Source of the DNA: Putridiphycobacter sp045107045
GTDB taxonomy: Bacteria; Bacteroidota; Bacteroidia; Flavobacteriales_D; Crocinitomicaceae
Reading direction: 5' to 3'
Length of the DNA stretch: 64,000 nucleotides
NCBI GenBank assembly: GCA_045107045.1
Contig: JBGCFR010000011.1
Coordinates: 34,202 to 98,201 of the forward strand
The notes under the pieces were generated by a model that saw nothing but the letters and a program-made list of their open reading frames with translations, searched no databases and was not told the origin of the DNA. Shown piece after piece: positions 34,883-44,378 of the stretch (the stretch's first letter is position 1; each line of letters starts with the position of its first letter). Made by a program: the position numbers and the translations under genes.

Positions 34883-36176
34883 GGTTGTACCTTTTAGAGT
34901 ATTTTTCTGACAATTGTATTTGGTGATTGGTAAGCGCTATAAATCGGCCTTTTACCATTGCCATAGTAACATGATTGGTTCGCATATCTAAGGCATTTCC
35001 GGATGACACAAATAGTGTCGCATCTTTCCCTTTCTCTATGGATCCAATTCTATCATCAAGTCCCATAATTTTTGCAGGGTTTAATGTTAAAGTTGCAATA
35101 GCTTCCTCCTCAGTTAAACCATAAGCCATTGCAGTGCCTGCTAAAAACGGCAGATTTCTTGCATTCATCACCTCCATGTTTCCAGCATTTTGGATACAAA
35201 ACAACAATCCAGCTTCTTTTAGCTTAAAAGCAATAGAAAAGCATGAATTCGGCAAGTCCCCTTCAAAAAAAGGCAAATGGTGTGGATTTGATAACATAAT
35301 AGTAAATTTATTTTCCTTTAATCGCTCTGCTAAAAACGGGGCATCATATCCGCCCACAATTACTGGGAACTGCAATTCAAATAGTCTAGAAAAATTAATA
35401 ATATCATTCATCTCTGGTGCAAAACTAGCATGAAAATAGACCCTCTGATTCCCTTGAAACACCTTGGACATGGCTTCGAATTTCAAATCCAGTACTGGAT
35501 CATTGTCTGACAAATAGGCTTGAGCTGATTTAAAAAATATCTTTAGCGTCTCAACAACTTCATCATACTTTTCGTTTTTCTTTAGTATGCCAGGTTCAGC
35601 CCACCATCCAGTTTGACGAAAACGTGCTGGCCAATTAATATGAATGCCATCATCTGTTTTATAAACTGCATCTTCCCAGTTCCAGCCATCCAATGCCATA
35701 ACCGAAGATGTACCAGAAATTAAACCACCTCTTGGTGTTGCTTGACAAACAAGCACTCCATTTGTGCGAATAGTGTAAATGATTTTTGAATCTAAATTAA
35801 ATGCGATAATGGATCTAATATGTGGGTTAATATATCCAACCTCCCTAAAATCATTCGTTGCTCTTACAGCATCAATTTCTGTTAAACCAATGGTAGCGTT
35901 TGAAGCAATAAAGCCTGGATATAGTTGCTGTCCACTGATATCAATAATTGTATCCCATTCTTCTTTATCCAGTTTAAAAGTTAAGGCATTTGCAACCACT
36001 CCAATTTTACCCTGCTCAATGCTGATAGCTGATTGATCAATCACTTTCCCATTCCCAATATGCGCTTTCCCATTAAGCAACAGAATTTTATTGTAATTCT
36101 GATGGATTGGTGATGGCACTTGTGCATGTGAATAAACACAAATCAGAAAACCTATAACAAATATTAAATTTTTCAT
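34875..36176 (-). CDS. Amidohydrolase-like protein lacking the HxH metal motif
   Basis: 433 residues with a signal peptide (..CVYSHAQ). The amidohydrolase composite domain is recognisable at both ends (HIGNGKVIDQSAISIEQGKI; LTLNPAKIMGLDDRIGSIEKGKDATLFV), but where active members have GxIDxHxH this protein has LYPGFIASNATIG, so the two metal-binding histidines are absent. It is probably not a normal metallo-hydrolase; a structural partner or a non-catalytic protein is possible. It lies 11 bases after the 1021-residue amidohydrolase gene, and the two form an operon. Confidence 0.8.
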   Translation of the reverse strand: MKNLIFVIGFLICVYSHAQVPSPIHQNYNKILLLNGKAHIGNGKVIDQSAISIEQGKIGVVANALTFKLDKEEWDTIIDISGQQLYPGFIASNATIGLTEIDAVRATNDFREVGYINPHIRSIIAFNLDSKIIYTIRTNGVLVCQATPRGGLISGTSSVMALDGWNWEDAVYKTDDGIHINWPARFRQTGWWAEPGILKKNEKYDEVVETLKIFFKSAQAYLSDNDPVLDLKFEAMSKVFQGNQRVYFHASFAPEMNDIINFSRLFELQFPVIVGGYDAPFLAERLKENKFTIMLSNPHHLPFFEGDLPNSCFSIAFKLKEAGLLFCIQNAGNMEVMNARNLPFLAGTAMAYGLTEEEAIATLTLNPAKIMGLDDRIGSIEKGKDATLFVSSGNALDMRTNHVTMAMVKGRFIALTNHQIQLSEKYSKRYNLK

Positions 36177-36187
36177 CCTTTTAAAAT

Positions 36188-39100
36188 CTATTCTCCTTCA
36201 GTATCACAATGATAGTGTCTTTCGACTTTTGCAACGGGTTTCTGTGTGGGTTTACCTTTCAGTTTATCCGCTAACATTAGTCCTAACAATCTTTTTCTTT
36301 CCAATTGATCACGTTTATAGAGCATTTCATTTCTTTCAATATCATAGTAGAGAATCCCATCTATAAATGTCTGCTCAACTTTTGCATTAATGCTTAGGGG
36401 GTTATCCGACCATATTACAATATCTGCATCCTTTCCTTGCTTTAGACTCCCCATTCTGTCGTCAATATGTAATAATTTAGCTGGATTCAAGGTAATCATC
36501 TTCCAAGCATCCTCTTCACTAACGCCACCATATTTAACAATTTTAGCTGCTTCTTGATTTAATCTTCTCCCCATCTCAGCATCATCAGAATTAATGGCTG
36601 TAATAATTCCCATTTTATTCAAAATAGCGGCATTATAGGGAATAGCCTCATTAACCTCAAACTTATAGGCCCACCAATCAGCAAAAGTAGACGCTCCGGC
36701 ACCATGAGTCTTCATTTTGTCAGCCACCTTGTAACCTTCCAATATATGAGTAAAAGTATTTAATGTGAAACCCATTGAATCAGCCACTGTCATTAACATG
36801 GCTATTTCCGACTGAATATAAGAATGACAGGTTACAAATCGTTTTTGTTCTAGTATTTGTAGGATCGTTTCCAATTCTAAATTGCGGCGAGGCGCAACTG
36901 ATAGGGTATTATTTTTTTTTGATTTTTTTTGACTGTCGTTATAATTGTCCCACTCTTTTTTATAGGCGCGTGCTCTTAAAAAAGCATCATAAAAGACCTG
37001 TTCAACGCCCATTCTGGTCTGTGGAAAGCGAACGCGATTAAAATCGCCCCAATTAGACTGTTTTACATTCTCGCCTAAAGCAAACTTAATAAAAGGCGCT
37101 GCATTACTAACCAACATATTATGAGGTGGCTCCCCCCATTTTAACTTAATTAAAGCTGACTGTCCACCTATTGGGTTTGCTGACCCATGGAGTAATTGTG
37201 AGCAGGTTACTCCTCCAGCTAACTGACGATACACATTAATGTCATTTGAACGCACAACATCAGCAATCGAAACCTCAGCAGAAATAGCTTGACCGCCTTC
37301 ATTTACGCCCTTACTAATTGAAATATGGGAATGCTCATCAATAATTCCACAAGTAACGTGCTTACCTTTTGCATCAATAATAATTGTATTGTTTCCAAAA
37401 CTATTTATCTTTTTATTAATCGCTTGGATTTTACCATCCTTAATCAATAGGTTTGCATCCTTCAAAATTCCATTTTTCTCATTTGTCCATATGGTTGCGT
37501 TCTTGATGAAGTAAGTTTGATGTTTAGGTAATGAATCAAAACCAAATGCCATAGCTGGATAGGTCAATCTATTCAAAGCGCTTGTATCTACTTTAAAGTC
37601 TTTTTCTACTTTCTTTTGATCCACTTTTTTATTTTTAATAGCACTCCATTTTACCCACTCTCCATTGCCGACCAACGCATTACCTTCCATAATACCTAGT
37701 TTCTGATGAACTGAACCGTTTAACTGAACTAAAGTAGTATCCGAATCTGAATAAATTTTAAAAATGGCACTTAACTGTTCTCCATTTAATTTAGCAACCA
37801 TAGGTGACTTTATCGTATCAATTGTATTAAGCCCTGTTATAGTATCTTTATTAATGCGAATGCTGCTAACCTCACCACTTACCTTTGGCGATAAACTTCC
37901 TTTGATTGTGGCCTCGTATGATACGCTATCAATATTAAAGTCATAGGTGCCATCAATATTAATCAAGTCCATAGATTTCACCACCTTTTTATGCCCTCTA
38001 ATCCAATTTTCATGGATAATGCCATCCTCGAATAAATCACCTTTTACAACAATAAAATTCGCTAGATAACCTTGCTCTAATTTACCTACCATTGATTCGA
38101 CACCTATTAATTCCGCAGGATTTTCCGTTAATGCCTTTAATGCAATTTTTTTTGGTAAACCATGTTTCACAGCTTTTCTTACTTGCGTTAAAACTGTTGT
38201 TTTCTTTTTAGTTTTATAAGTTGAAAAACTTATTTCTACTCCATTTTTATGCAAAATGTAAGGATTGTACGGCGCCATTTCCCAATGCTTCAAATCGGAT
38301 AGTTTAATATAGCGTGAAATAAAAGGATCTGTTAAGTCATAGGCATCCGGAAAATTCAAGGGTAAAATAATTTGTTTTAAGTCTTCTCTTAATTCATTAA
38401 TTCTTTGGTAAGTGTCTCCTTGTCCAAACATAACGAACGGAATGTTAAACTCCACTCCTATTTTCAAAACCCTAAATATTTCTAATTTATCTGTCACATC
38501 AAAAATATGAGGCAAGTTCTTTTGGACGTCAGTTGAGATAAATGCTTGATTCGTTTTTGAATCATCATCCAACTGCATATACCACTTAAAATCGTAAAAA
38601 TATTGACGAATTAAAGCAATTGCGCCCATTTGAGATGAAGGATAGCTTTGTTTAGAAACGCCTTTTTTAAATGAGTAGTGATTAGCAGTTTTCGTTTTTA
38701 ATACTTCTTTTTTTAACTTACCATCACCCAAAGTAACTGCAATGGCTGTACCTCGCATAATACCATCAGGTTGGTGACTAGACACAACGCCATACCCTAA
38801 TTTTACCAAATGTTGTTTGGATTTTGCCAACTTACTATTATAGAATTGGTGAGCTTGTTTTTCTGGCTGAATAGCCTCATTCCAATAATTAATCCTATCA
38901 ACTAAAGATGATAATTGAGGGGCAAAACCTTTTTTTAAACTCACCGCCTTTGGCATTCCCAAATCAGAAAAAGGATCAATAAATGAAGGATAAATAGTGT
39001 AGCCTGTTCTATCAATTTTGACTGCATTTTTTGGCAAGAGTAACATCTTTCCTACTTTTTCAATTTTGTTATTCCTGAATAAAATAGTTGCATTTGAAAT

Positions 39101-39253
39101 CACCTCACTTGATGATTTATGGACTGTAACACCAGTTATGGCATACAAAGTTTCTTTGCTCTCTTGAACTCCATTATCAGGTTCAAGATTTTGTCCAAAG
39201 GAGATCATTACCGCCCCAACATTCGCTAAAAAAAATAAAATAGTTTTCAACAT
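36188..39253 (-). CDS. Tandem amidohydrolase: degenerate N-terminal unit plus complete C-terminal unit
   Basis: 1021 residues, about double the usual length, with a signal peptide (..AVMISFGQN). The N-terminal unit (to about residue 440) ends with LTENPAELIGVESMVGKLEQG but has YPSFIDPFSDLG in place of GxIDxHxH. The C-terminal unit has GIIDEHSHISI (HxH), TCHSY, FTHILEGYK, and NSDDAEMGRR, matching the remaining metal ligands and the catalytic Asp, and finally LTLNPAKLLHIDDRMGSLKQGKDADIVIW. Such secreted pairs are found in Bacteroidetes; the substrate is unknown (imidazolonepropionase-like members suggest a cyclic amide or peptide). It is first in the two-gene operon. Confidence 0.87.
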   Translation of the reverse strand: MLKTILFFLANVGAVMISFGQNLEPDNGVQESKETLYAITGVTVHKSSSEVISNATILFRNNKIEKVGKMLLLPKNAVKIDRTGYTIYPSFIDPFSDLGMPKAVSLKKGFAPQLSSLVDRINYWNEAIQPEKQAHQFYNSKLAKSKQHLVKLGYGVVSSHQPDGIMRGTAIAVTLGDGKLKKEVLKTKTANHYSFKKGVSKQSYPSSQMGAIALIRQYFYDFKWYMQLDDDSKTNQAFISTDVQKNLPHIFDVTDKLEIFRVLKIGVEFNIPFVMFGQGDTYQRINELREDLKQIILPLNFPDAYDLTDPFISRYIKLSDLKHWEMAPYNPYILHKNGVEISFSTYKTKKKTTVLTQVRKAVKHGLPKKIALKALTENPAELIGVESMVGKLEQGYLANFIVVKGDLFEDGIIHENWIRGHKKVVKSMDLINIDGTYDFNIDSVSYEATIKGSLSPKVSGEVSSIRINKDTITGLNTIDTIKSPMVAKLNGEQLSAIFKIYSDSDTTLVQLNGSVHQKLGIMEGNALVGNGEWVKWSAIKNKKVDQKKVEKDFKVDTSALNRLTYPAMAFGFDSLPKHQTYFIKNATIWTNEKNGILKDANLLIKDGKIQAINKKINSFGNNTIIIDAKGKHVTCGIIDEHSHISISKGVNEGGQAISAEVSIADVVRSNDINVYRQLAGGVTCSQLLHGSANPIGGQSALIKLKWGEPPHNMLVSNAAPFIKFALGENVKQSNWGDFNRVRFPQTRMGVEQVFYDAFLRARAYKKEWDNYNDSQKKSKKNNTLSVAPRRNLELETILQILEQKRFVTCHSYIQSEIAMLMTVADSMGFTLNTFTHILEGYKVADKMKTHGAGASTFADWWAYKFEVNEAIPYNAAILNKMGIITAINSDDAEMGRRLNQEAAKIVKYGGVSEEDAWKMITLNPAKLLHIDDRMGSLKQGKDADIVIWSDNPLSINAKVEQTFIDGILYYDIERNEMLYKRDQLERKRLLGLMLADKLKGKPTQKPVAKVERHYHCDTEGE

Positions 39254-39277
39254 GTTCCTTTACTTGCCGATATTGGT

Positions 39278-39285
39278 TAATTTTG
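39278..39285 (+). promoter_or_regulatory. Candidate -7 box for the histidine-bearing membrane protein/hflX pair
   Basis: TAATTTTG matches TAnnTTTG exactly, about 17 bases before the ATG at 39303. No convincing -33 element is visible at the usual distance. Confidence 0.45.
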
Positions 39286-39302
39286 TGTAAAAATAAGAAA
39301 AT

Positions 39303-39740
39303 ATGTATAACGGATTACTTCACGCACATTCAGGTTTAAGATGGATTGCATTATTTTTGATAATTGCAACTATTGTTATCAGTTTTACTTCTAAGAATAA
39401 GCCATATTCAGGATTCGAAAAAAAGCTAGCACTTTATACATTAATATCTTTCCATGTTCAGCTTTTAATAGGCCTATTCTTATATTTTAGTGAAAATGGA
39501 AGGATCGACTTTTTTGAAGGATTTATGAAAAATGATATTGCCAGGTTTTATAATGTTGAGCACATTTTTGGGATGATTGTTGCCATTGTTTTAATTACTA
39601 TTGGCTATTCTAAAGCTAAAAGAAAAACAGAAGATAGTGCTAAAAGGAAAACAATCAAAATGTTTTACATCATTGGTTTAATCATTGTTTTATATTCAAT
39701 TCCATGGCCTTTCAGAGGTTTAGGAGGTCACTGGTTTTAA
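39303..39740 (+). CDS. Four-helix membrane protein, cytochrome b-like
   Basis: 145 residues with four transmembrane segments. Several histidines lie at the membrane ends: LLHAHSGLRW (His7, His9), ISFHVQLL (His51), NVEHIFG (His87), and a final GGHWF. This family is often labelled cytochrome B in Bacteroidetes; the paired histidines could bind haem, but no experimental support is visible here. It is eight bases ahead of hflX and shares its promoter, so the two are probably co-transcribed. Confidence 0.75.
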   Translation: MYNGLLHAHSGLRWIALFLIIATIVISFTSKNKPYSGFEKKLALYTLISFHVQLLIGLFLYFSENGRIDFFEGFMKNDIARFYNVEHIFGMIVAIVLITIGYSKAKRKTEDSAKRKTIKMFYIIGLIIVLYSIPWPFRGLGGHWF

Positions 39741-39748
39741 GATTCTGA

Positions 39749-40942
39749 ATGGAAAAAGGGTATATTACTAGTGATAAAAAAGCCGAAACTGCCATATTAG
39801 TCGGTGTCGTCACTTCTAACCAAACAGAAGACATGACGAAAGAATTTATAGATGAACTTGAGTTCTTGGCTGAAACAGCAGGCGCCGTGACGAAGAATAA
39901 GTTTTTACAAAGGGTTGATAAACCGCACCCAAAAACTTATATCCGAAAAGGTAAAATGGAGGAAATTCGACAATATGTAGTCGAACATGATATTGATGTA
40001 GCTATTTTTGACGACGAGTTATCTCCCTCTCAACTTAGAAATATTGAAAAGACATTGGAAATCAAAATTCTTGACCGAAATAACTTGATTTTAGACATTT
40101 TTGCAAGTCGAGCACGAACGTCTCATTCTAAAACCCAGGTTGAATTAGCACAGTACCAATACTTATTGCCACGATTAACCAGAATGTGGACTCACCTTGA
40201 TAGAATGAAGGGTGGTATTGGAATGAGAGGACCAGGTGAAACACAAATTGAATCTGATAGACGAATCATTACTCAGAAGATCTCCTTACTAAAAGAGAAA
40301 TTGAAAAGTATTGACAAGCAAAAAACAGTGCAACGAAGTAATAGAGGTCAACTAGTAAGAGCAGCATTGGTAGGTTATACCAATGTCGGTAAATCGACGA
40401 TTATGAACCTACTCAGTAAATCTGAAGTATTTGCTGAAAATAAACTGTTTGCCACATTAGATACAACCGTTAGAAAAGTAGTGATTGAAAATTTACCTTT
40501 TCTACTAACAGATACTGTTGGGTTCATTAGAAAATTGCCACATCAATTAGTAGAATCATTTAAATCAACGCTTGATGAAGTCCGTGAGGCAGATGTATTG
40601 ATTCATATATTAGATATGGCGCATCCTAATTTTGAAGATCATTATAAAATAGTAAACGAAACGATTGCAGAAATTGACAAAGCAGAGAAAACTACAATAG
40701 TAGTTTTTAATAAAATTGATGCTTATGACCCCAAGCCGGAAGATGTTGGTTACCACCCAGACGGCAGAAAATATGCATTAGAAGAGCTCAAAAAAACATG
40801 GATGGCTAAGTTAAATCAAAATAACTGTCTATTCATTTCCGCACAAGAAAAAGAGAATATAGACGAATTTAAAGCCATTCTATATAAAGAAGTGAAGGCC
40901 ATTTTTGAGGTTAGATATCCCTATCATAACTTCTTATATTAG
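39749..40942 (+). CDS. hflX: GTPase HflX
   Basis: 397 residues. The N-terminal HflX domain includes the glycine-rich GGIGMRGPGETQIESDRR linker region. The GTPase motifs follow: G1 GYTNVGKST, G3 DTVGFI, G4 NKID and G5 ISA. HflX rescues stalled or heat-damaged ribosomes and splits 70S particles in relatives. It follows the four-helix membrane protein by eight bases. Downstream is a 218-bp gap holding a degenerate interspersed repeat and no gene. Confidence 0.96.
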   Translation: MEKGYITSDKKAETAILVGVVTSNQTEDMTKEFIDELEFLAETAGAVTKNKFLQRVDKPHPKTYIRKGKMEEIRQYVVEHDIDVAIFDDELSPSQLRNIEKTLEIKILDRNNLILDIFASRARTSHSKTQVELAQYQYLLPRLTRMWTHLDRMKGGIGMRGPGETQIESDRRIITQKISLLKEKLKSIDKQKTVQRSNRGQLVRAALVGYTNVGKSTIMNLLSKSEVFAENKLFATLDTTVRKVVIENLPFLLTDTVGFIRKLPHQLVESFKSTLDEVREADVLIHILDMAHPNFEDHYKIVNETIAEIDKAEKTTIVVFNKIDAYDPKPEDVGYHPDGRKYALEELKKTWMAKLNQNNCLFISAQEKENIDEFKAILYKEVKAIFEVRYPYHNFLY

Positions 40943-40970
40943 ATTAAAAGTAGTCAGACATTTAATCCTA

Positions 40971-41038
40971 ACGAGAAAGTCTAATTTCGATACAATTTCT
41001 CTTCGTTTCACTCCAATAAATCACTCAATCTGACGACC
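40971..41038. repeat. Degenerate interspersed palindromic repeat
   Basis: In the 218-bp gap after hflX the minus strand reads GTCAGATTGAGTGATTT, then about 20 bases, then AAATTGTATCGAAATTAGAC. The two arms are imperfect inverted repeats. Short elements beginning GTCAG..GAGTG and ending ATCGA..GAC are scattered in Flavobacteria chromosomes, usually between genes. No other copy is present in this window, so dispersal cannot be shown here. Confidence 0.5.
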
Positions 41039-41160
41039 TTTTGAATCAAGTTCTTTGAATAAGTGAACTCCTTGCTTACACGAAATATTTTGTAACTGAC
41101 CATTAAGGTGCGCTGGAAAAGGTAAAACTATTCACTAATCACCATTTAACTATTCACTAA

Positions 41161-43377
41161 CTATTTTACCTCTGCTGAAAAGCTTACTGTTTTAGTATAC
41201 CCATTGGAGAATCGGATTAAAACACGACGGAGTACTAATCCAAAATCATCTGAAGGGTTATATTTTACATTAATTACACTTGACTCATTAGGAGCAATGG
41301 CTTTTTTATTAATTTGAGCTATTGAACAATCACACTCATTTAAAATATCCCTCACCATAATTGTGTCTATGCTATTATTGGTGATGCTAAAATTTGTTTC
41401 CAGAATATTTGCTGATGAAACGATTCCAAAATCATGATTAAGCTCATTAAATTTTAATGGAATCATTTGACTGGATTGTACATTTACAGACTGAATCTCA
41501 ATTTTACGTTCTAAAGATGCCTTTCGGCTATAAACGGAATTCTTTTGATCGTTTACATTATCACTAACAATAGCGTTGGCAGTATACTCGCCAAACGGAA
41601 TTGATTCAATAGATAATTGACCATTATTTAAAAAAGGTTTTAAAACACCTGATTCATAATTATTCAAATAGTTATAAAAACTAGCTATTCTACGCTTAGT
41701 CAAATTTACATTGTAGTCCGATTTAGCTAATGGGCTCGCAAATCCTTTTACAGAAATCACTAATGCTTGCCCTTTCTCCAATTCTTGTTTCAATAGAGCT
41801 GAAAAAAGACTTAGTTCACTCACTCCCTTCTCGACATATTCTATGAAAAAATCTTCAATATCCTCCTTAGCTTCCTCTCCAGCATCTCCGATCAACCCTT
41901 TACTATATTCTTTTTTATACCTATTCTGCATATTTCTGTAACGCTCAAAAGTAGAGAGGTAGCTCAAAGTTGTTGTTGTATCAGTTGTTTTAGGATTGGG
42001 CTCATCATTATGGAAATACAATGTTGGCAAATGATTATTGATAGTTAATAAATCCGGAATTTTTGCAACTACTTCTTTTGATTGATTAGTGTTCTTGACC
42101 ATAAAAATATCATTGCAACAATTTGGGCTTTTGGAATATTCAACCCCTACTCTATTGGACGAAAAATAAATATCGTTTGCTACTGTATCCTTAAAAAAGT
42201 ATGTATCGTTTTGAGGCGAATTAATCGGCGAACCTAAATTTACAGCACTGTTAAAACGCCAATTCCAATCTATCATTTGTGCATAAAAAATATCTTGTGC
42301 ACCAAACCCCTGGTGCCAAGAAGAACTAAAATACACTCTTTTAGTTTCTGGATCATAAAAAGGACTTATGTCATCCTCAATGGTATTAATTTTATCACCT
42401 AAATTAAATACTCTTCCATATTGGTTTCCATTAGTAATTTTTGAAGCCCAAATATCAAGACCTCCAAGAGTTTTATAGCGATTAGAAACGAAAAAAAGGT
42501 ATTCTTCATTATTAACTATAGCGACGTGAGGCATAGTAGTTGTGCCTGCAATATCATTAATCACTTCCCCCAAACTATCAATATTAGTCACTCTACCATC
42601 CTTAAGGTTGCCTACAAATATTTTACAATTAAAATTATTGTTGCATCTTGAAAAATATATCCTTTTACCGTCAGCACTTATAGAGCCATTAGCAAAATTA
42701 AATGACTGATTATCCAATCCTTTTAAAGTAGTTATTTCTGAAAAATTAGTCTTAAATTTTGATGCTTTGAACAGGTTCAAATGATAGGTATTACTGATCA
42801 CCTCTTCAGATTCTAGAATAGAATCCGCTTTTAAAGCTGTAAAGTAAAAATTATTATCATGCACAAAAGGAGCCAATTCGGAATCCTTAGAATTAATAGG
42901 ATTTCCAATAGACTCTACTTTTATTTGTTGATTCTTAATTTGATTTTCAGCCCAAATACAAGCTTTAAAACTTTGCACAGACTTTAAATAGTGATACGCC
43001 CCTCTATCAAATTTAAATATTTTTTTCGCCGACTTAAAACTTCTTTTGGCATTTGTATAATCACCTAATTGCTGCTGCATGGTAGCTAACCAAAAAACAG
43101 ATAGGGGGTAAATTCTACCAAATTCTCTTCGGTACACCTTGTTATAAAAATATTGAGCTGTTGCATAATCTTTATACAAACGATTGACTTCTGCCAGTTT
43201 CCAATTTATCTCAATTGAATTAGAATCTACTCTAAATGCACTATTATAAAATAATATAGCCTGATAATAATCTTTTTGAACAAGTTCTCTATCACCTTGG
43301 TCAACTAATTCAGTATAGGTTTGAGACCATAAGCTTGTGCTAAAAAACAGAAAAAAGAATAGAATTAACCTAATCAT
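41161..43377 (-). CDS. TPR/PD40/OmpA-like protein with C-terminal DUF1573-like domain
   Basis: 738 residues. Signal peptide (..TSLWSQ), TPR helices (about 20-130), PD40 propeller blades (about 165-430; YFSSSWHQGFGAQDIFY, FFVSNRYKTLGGLDIWA), then an OmpA-like region (about 500-625; VKGFASPLAKSDYNVNLTKRRI, where the usual TD of GHTD is replaced by FA). The last 100 residues (NHDFGIVSSANILETNFSI, CDCSIAQINKKAIAPNES) resemble DUF1573, an Ig-like domain. It is the third gene of the type B T9SS cassette and overlaps the PorP/SprF gene by four bases. It probably anchors or scaffolds the secreted protein in the periplasm. Confidence 0.82.
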   Translation of the reverse strand: MIRLILFFFLFFSTSLWSQTYTELVDQGDRELVQKDYYQAILFYNSAFRVDSNSIEINWKLAEVNRLYKDYATAQYFYNKVYRREFGRIYPLSVFWLATMQQQLGDYTNAKRSFKSAKKIFKFDRGAYHYLKSVQSFKACIWAENQIKNQQIKVESIGNPINSKDSELAPFVHDNNFYFTALKADSILESEEVISNTYHLNLFKASKFKTNFSEITTLKGLDNQSFNFANGSISADGKRIYFSRCNNNFNCKIFVGNLKDGRVTNIDSLGEVINDIAGTTTMPHVAIVNNEEYLFFVSNRYKTLGGLDIWASKITNGNQYGRVFNLGDKINTIEDDISPFYDPETKRVYFSSSWHQGFGAQDIFYAQMIDWNWRFNSAVNLGSPINSPQNDTYFFKDTVANDIYFSSNRVGVEYSKSPNCCNDIFMVKNTNQSKEVVAKIPDLLTINNHLPTLYFHNDEPNPKTTDTTTTLSYLSTFERYRNMQNRYKKEYSKGLIGDAGEEAKEDIEDFFIEYVEKGVSELSLFSALLKQELEKGQALVISVKGFASPLAKSDYNVNLTKRRIASFYNYLNNYESGVLKPFLNNGQLSIESIPFGEYTANAIVSDNVNDQKNSVYSRKASLERKIEIQSVNVQSSQMIPLKFNELNHDFGIVSSANILETNFSITNNSIDTIMVRDILNECDCSIAQINKKAIAPNESSVINVKYNPSDDFGLVLRRVLIRFSNGYTKTVSFSAEVK

Positions 43378-44378
43378 AAATAGTCAGGGCAGGTTCGATA
43401 TTGGCCTAATTTGGGCTTAAAAATACTCAAAATATATTGGAAAGAAAATTCTAGTCCACCTCTTACATTACTTGCCGGACTTAATTCAGATATATTAATA
43501 TCATAGCTCACTCCTGCAATCCAATTATTATAATATAAACCTGCTACAACATTAATAGCATCATTTGCTCTGAGCCAAAGTCCACCATACGGTGCCACAT
43601 ATTCACTTCTTTTATCTTTAAGAATGTATTTAATATTTGATCCCAAAACCAATTCATTGTAAACCCCTTGTTTTTGAAACAAAAGTCCTGGTAGTAAATA
43701 CCATTCTTTATCCATTTTATAAGTCGCATTTGCATGGTAAGTCAATCGCCTGTCTCGCACTATGCCATTATTCCCTACCAGTTTTTGTTCTTGACGTACA
43801 ATATTAAATACTGCAATTCCTGTTTCAAACTCTACTTTAGGGTTGAGTATTTGATGATAGGCTATGCCTAAACCTATATTGATATTAGTATAGCGTTCAT
43901 TTAAGAATGACTCGTTGTTTGGTAATGTATAATCGTATTTATACCCATCAAATTGCACATCATACTTAAATGCATTATAGTCAATTGCTTTATGGTTTAT
44001 ACCTAACTGTAACCCTGTTGTTAGAATTTTAGATGAATCTAATCCCAAATAAAACCGATAAGCATTGGTTATGTTAAAATCATGAGTCCGATAATCACCA
44101 TCTCCTGCAACATCATTCAAATAATTGACTCCGTGGAATAAATTCTGCTTTAATAGCTCCTCATTGTTCTCCGCACCAAAACCAAATGTATTAAAGGAAC
44201 GAGAAACTGAGCGCCATTGGCTCCGTTGATTTGCTGAAAAACGCCAATCGCCATTAAAGCTCCCTGTCAATGCAGGGTTTAAATTAGTGGGCGTTTTATC
44301 AAACTGCGAAAAGTGAATGTCCTGACCGTTTGCATTGACCAGCAACATTAAAGTAAATATGGTTAAAAAACACTTCAT
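43374..44378 (-). CDS. PorP/SprF family type IX secretion membrane protein
   Basis: 334 residues with a signal peptide (..LLVNANGQ) followed by the family opening DIHFSQFDKTPTNLNPALTGSFNGDWRFSANQRSQWR. The rest is a series of amphipathic strands (LLPGLLFQKQG, ELVLGSNIKY, YNNWIAGVSYDINISEL) ending in a FSFQYIL.. barrel-like terminus. PorP/SprF proteins are outer-membrane barrels that often work with a specific type B cargo encoded next to them, as here: the cargo gene is immediately upstream with no spacer. Confidence 0.92.
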   Translation of the reverse strand: MKCFLTIFTLMLLVNANGQDIHFSQFDKTPTNLNPALTGSFNGDWRFSANQRSQWRSVSRSFNTFGFGAENNEELLKQNLFHGVNYLNDVAGDGDYRTHDFNITNAYRFYLGLDSSKILTTGLQLGINHKAIDYNAFKYDVQFDGYKYDYTLPNNESFLNERYTNINIGLGIAYHQILNPKVEFETGIAVFNIVRQEQKLVGNNGIVRDRRLTYHANATYKMDKEWYLLPGLLFQKQGVYNELVLGSNIKYILKDKRSEYVAPYGGLWLRANDAINVVAGLYYNNWIAGVSYDINISELSPASNVRGGLEFSFQYILSIFKPKLGQYRTCPDYL

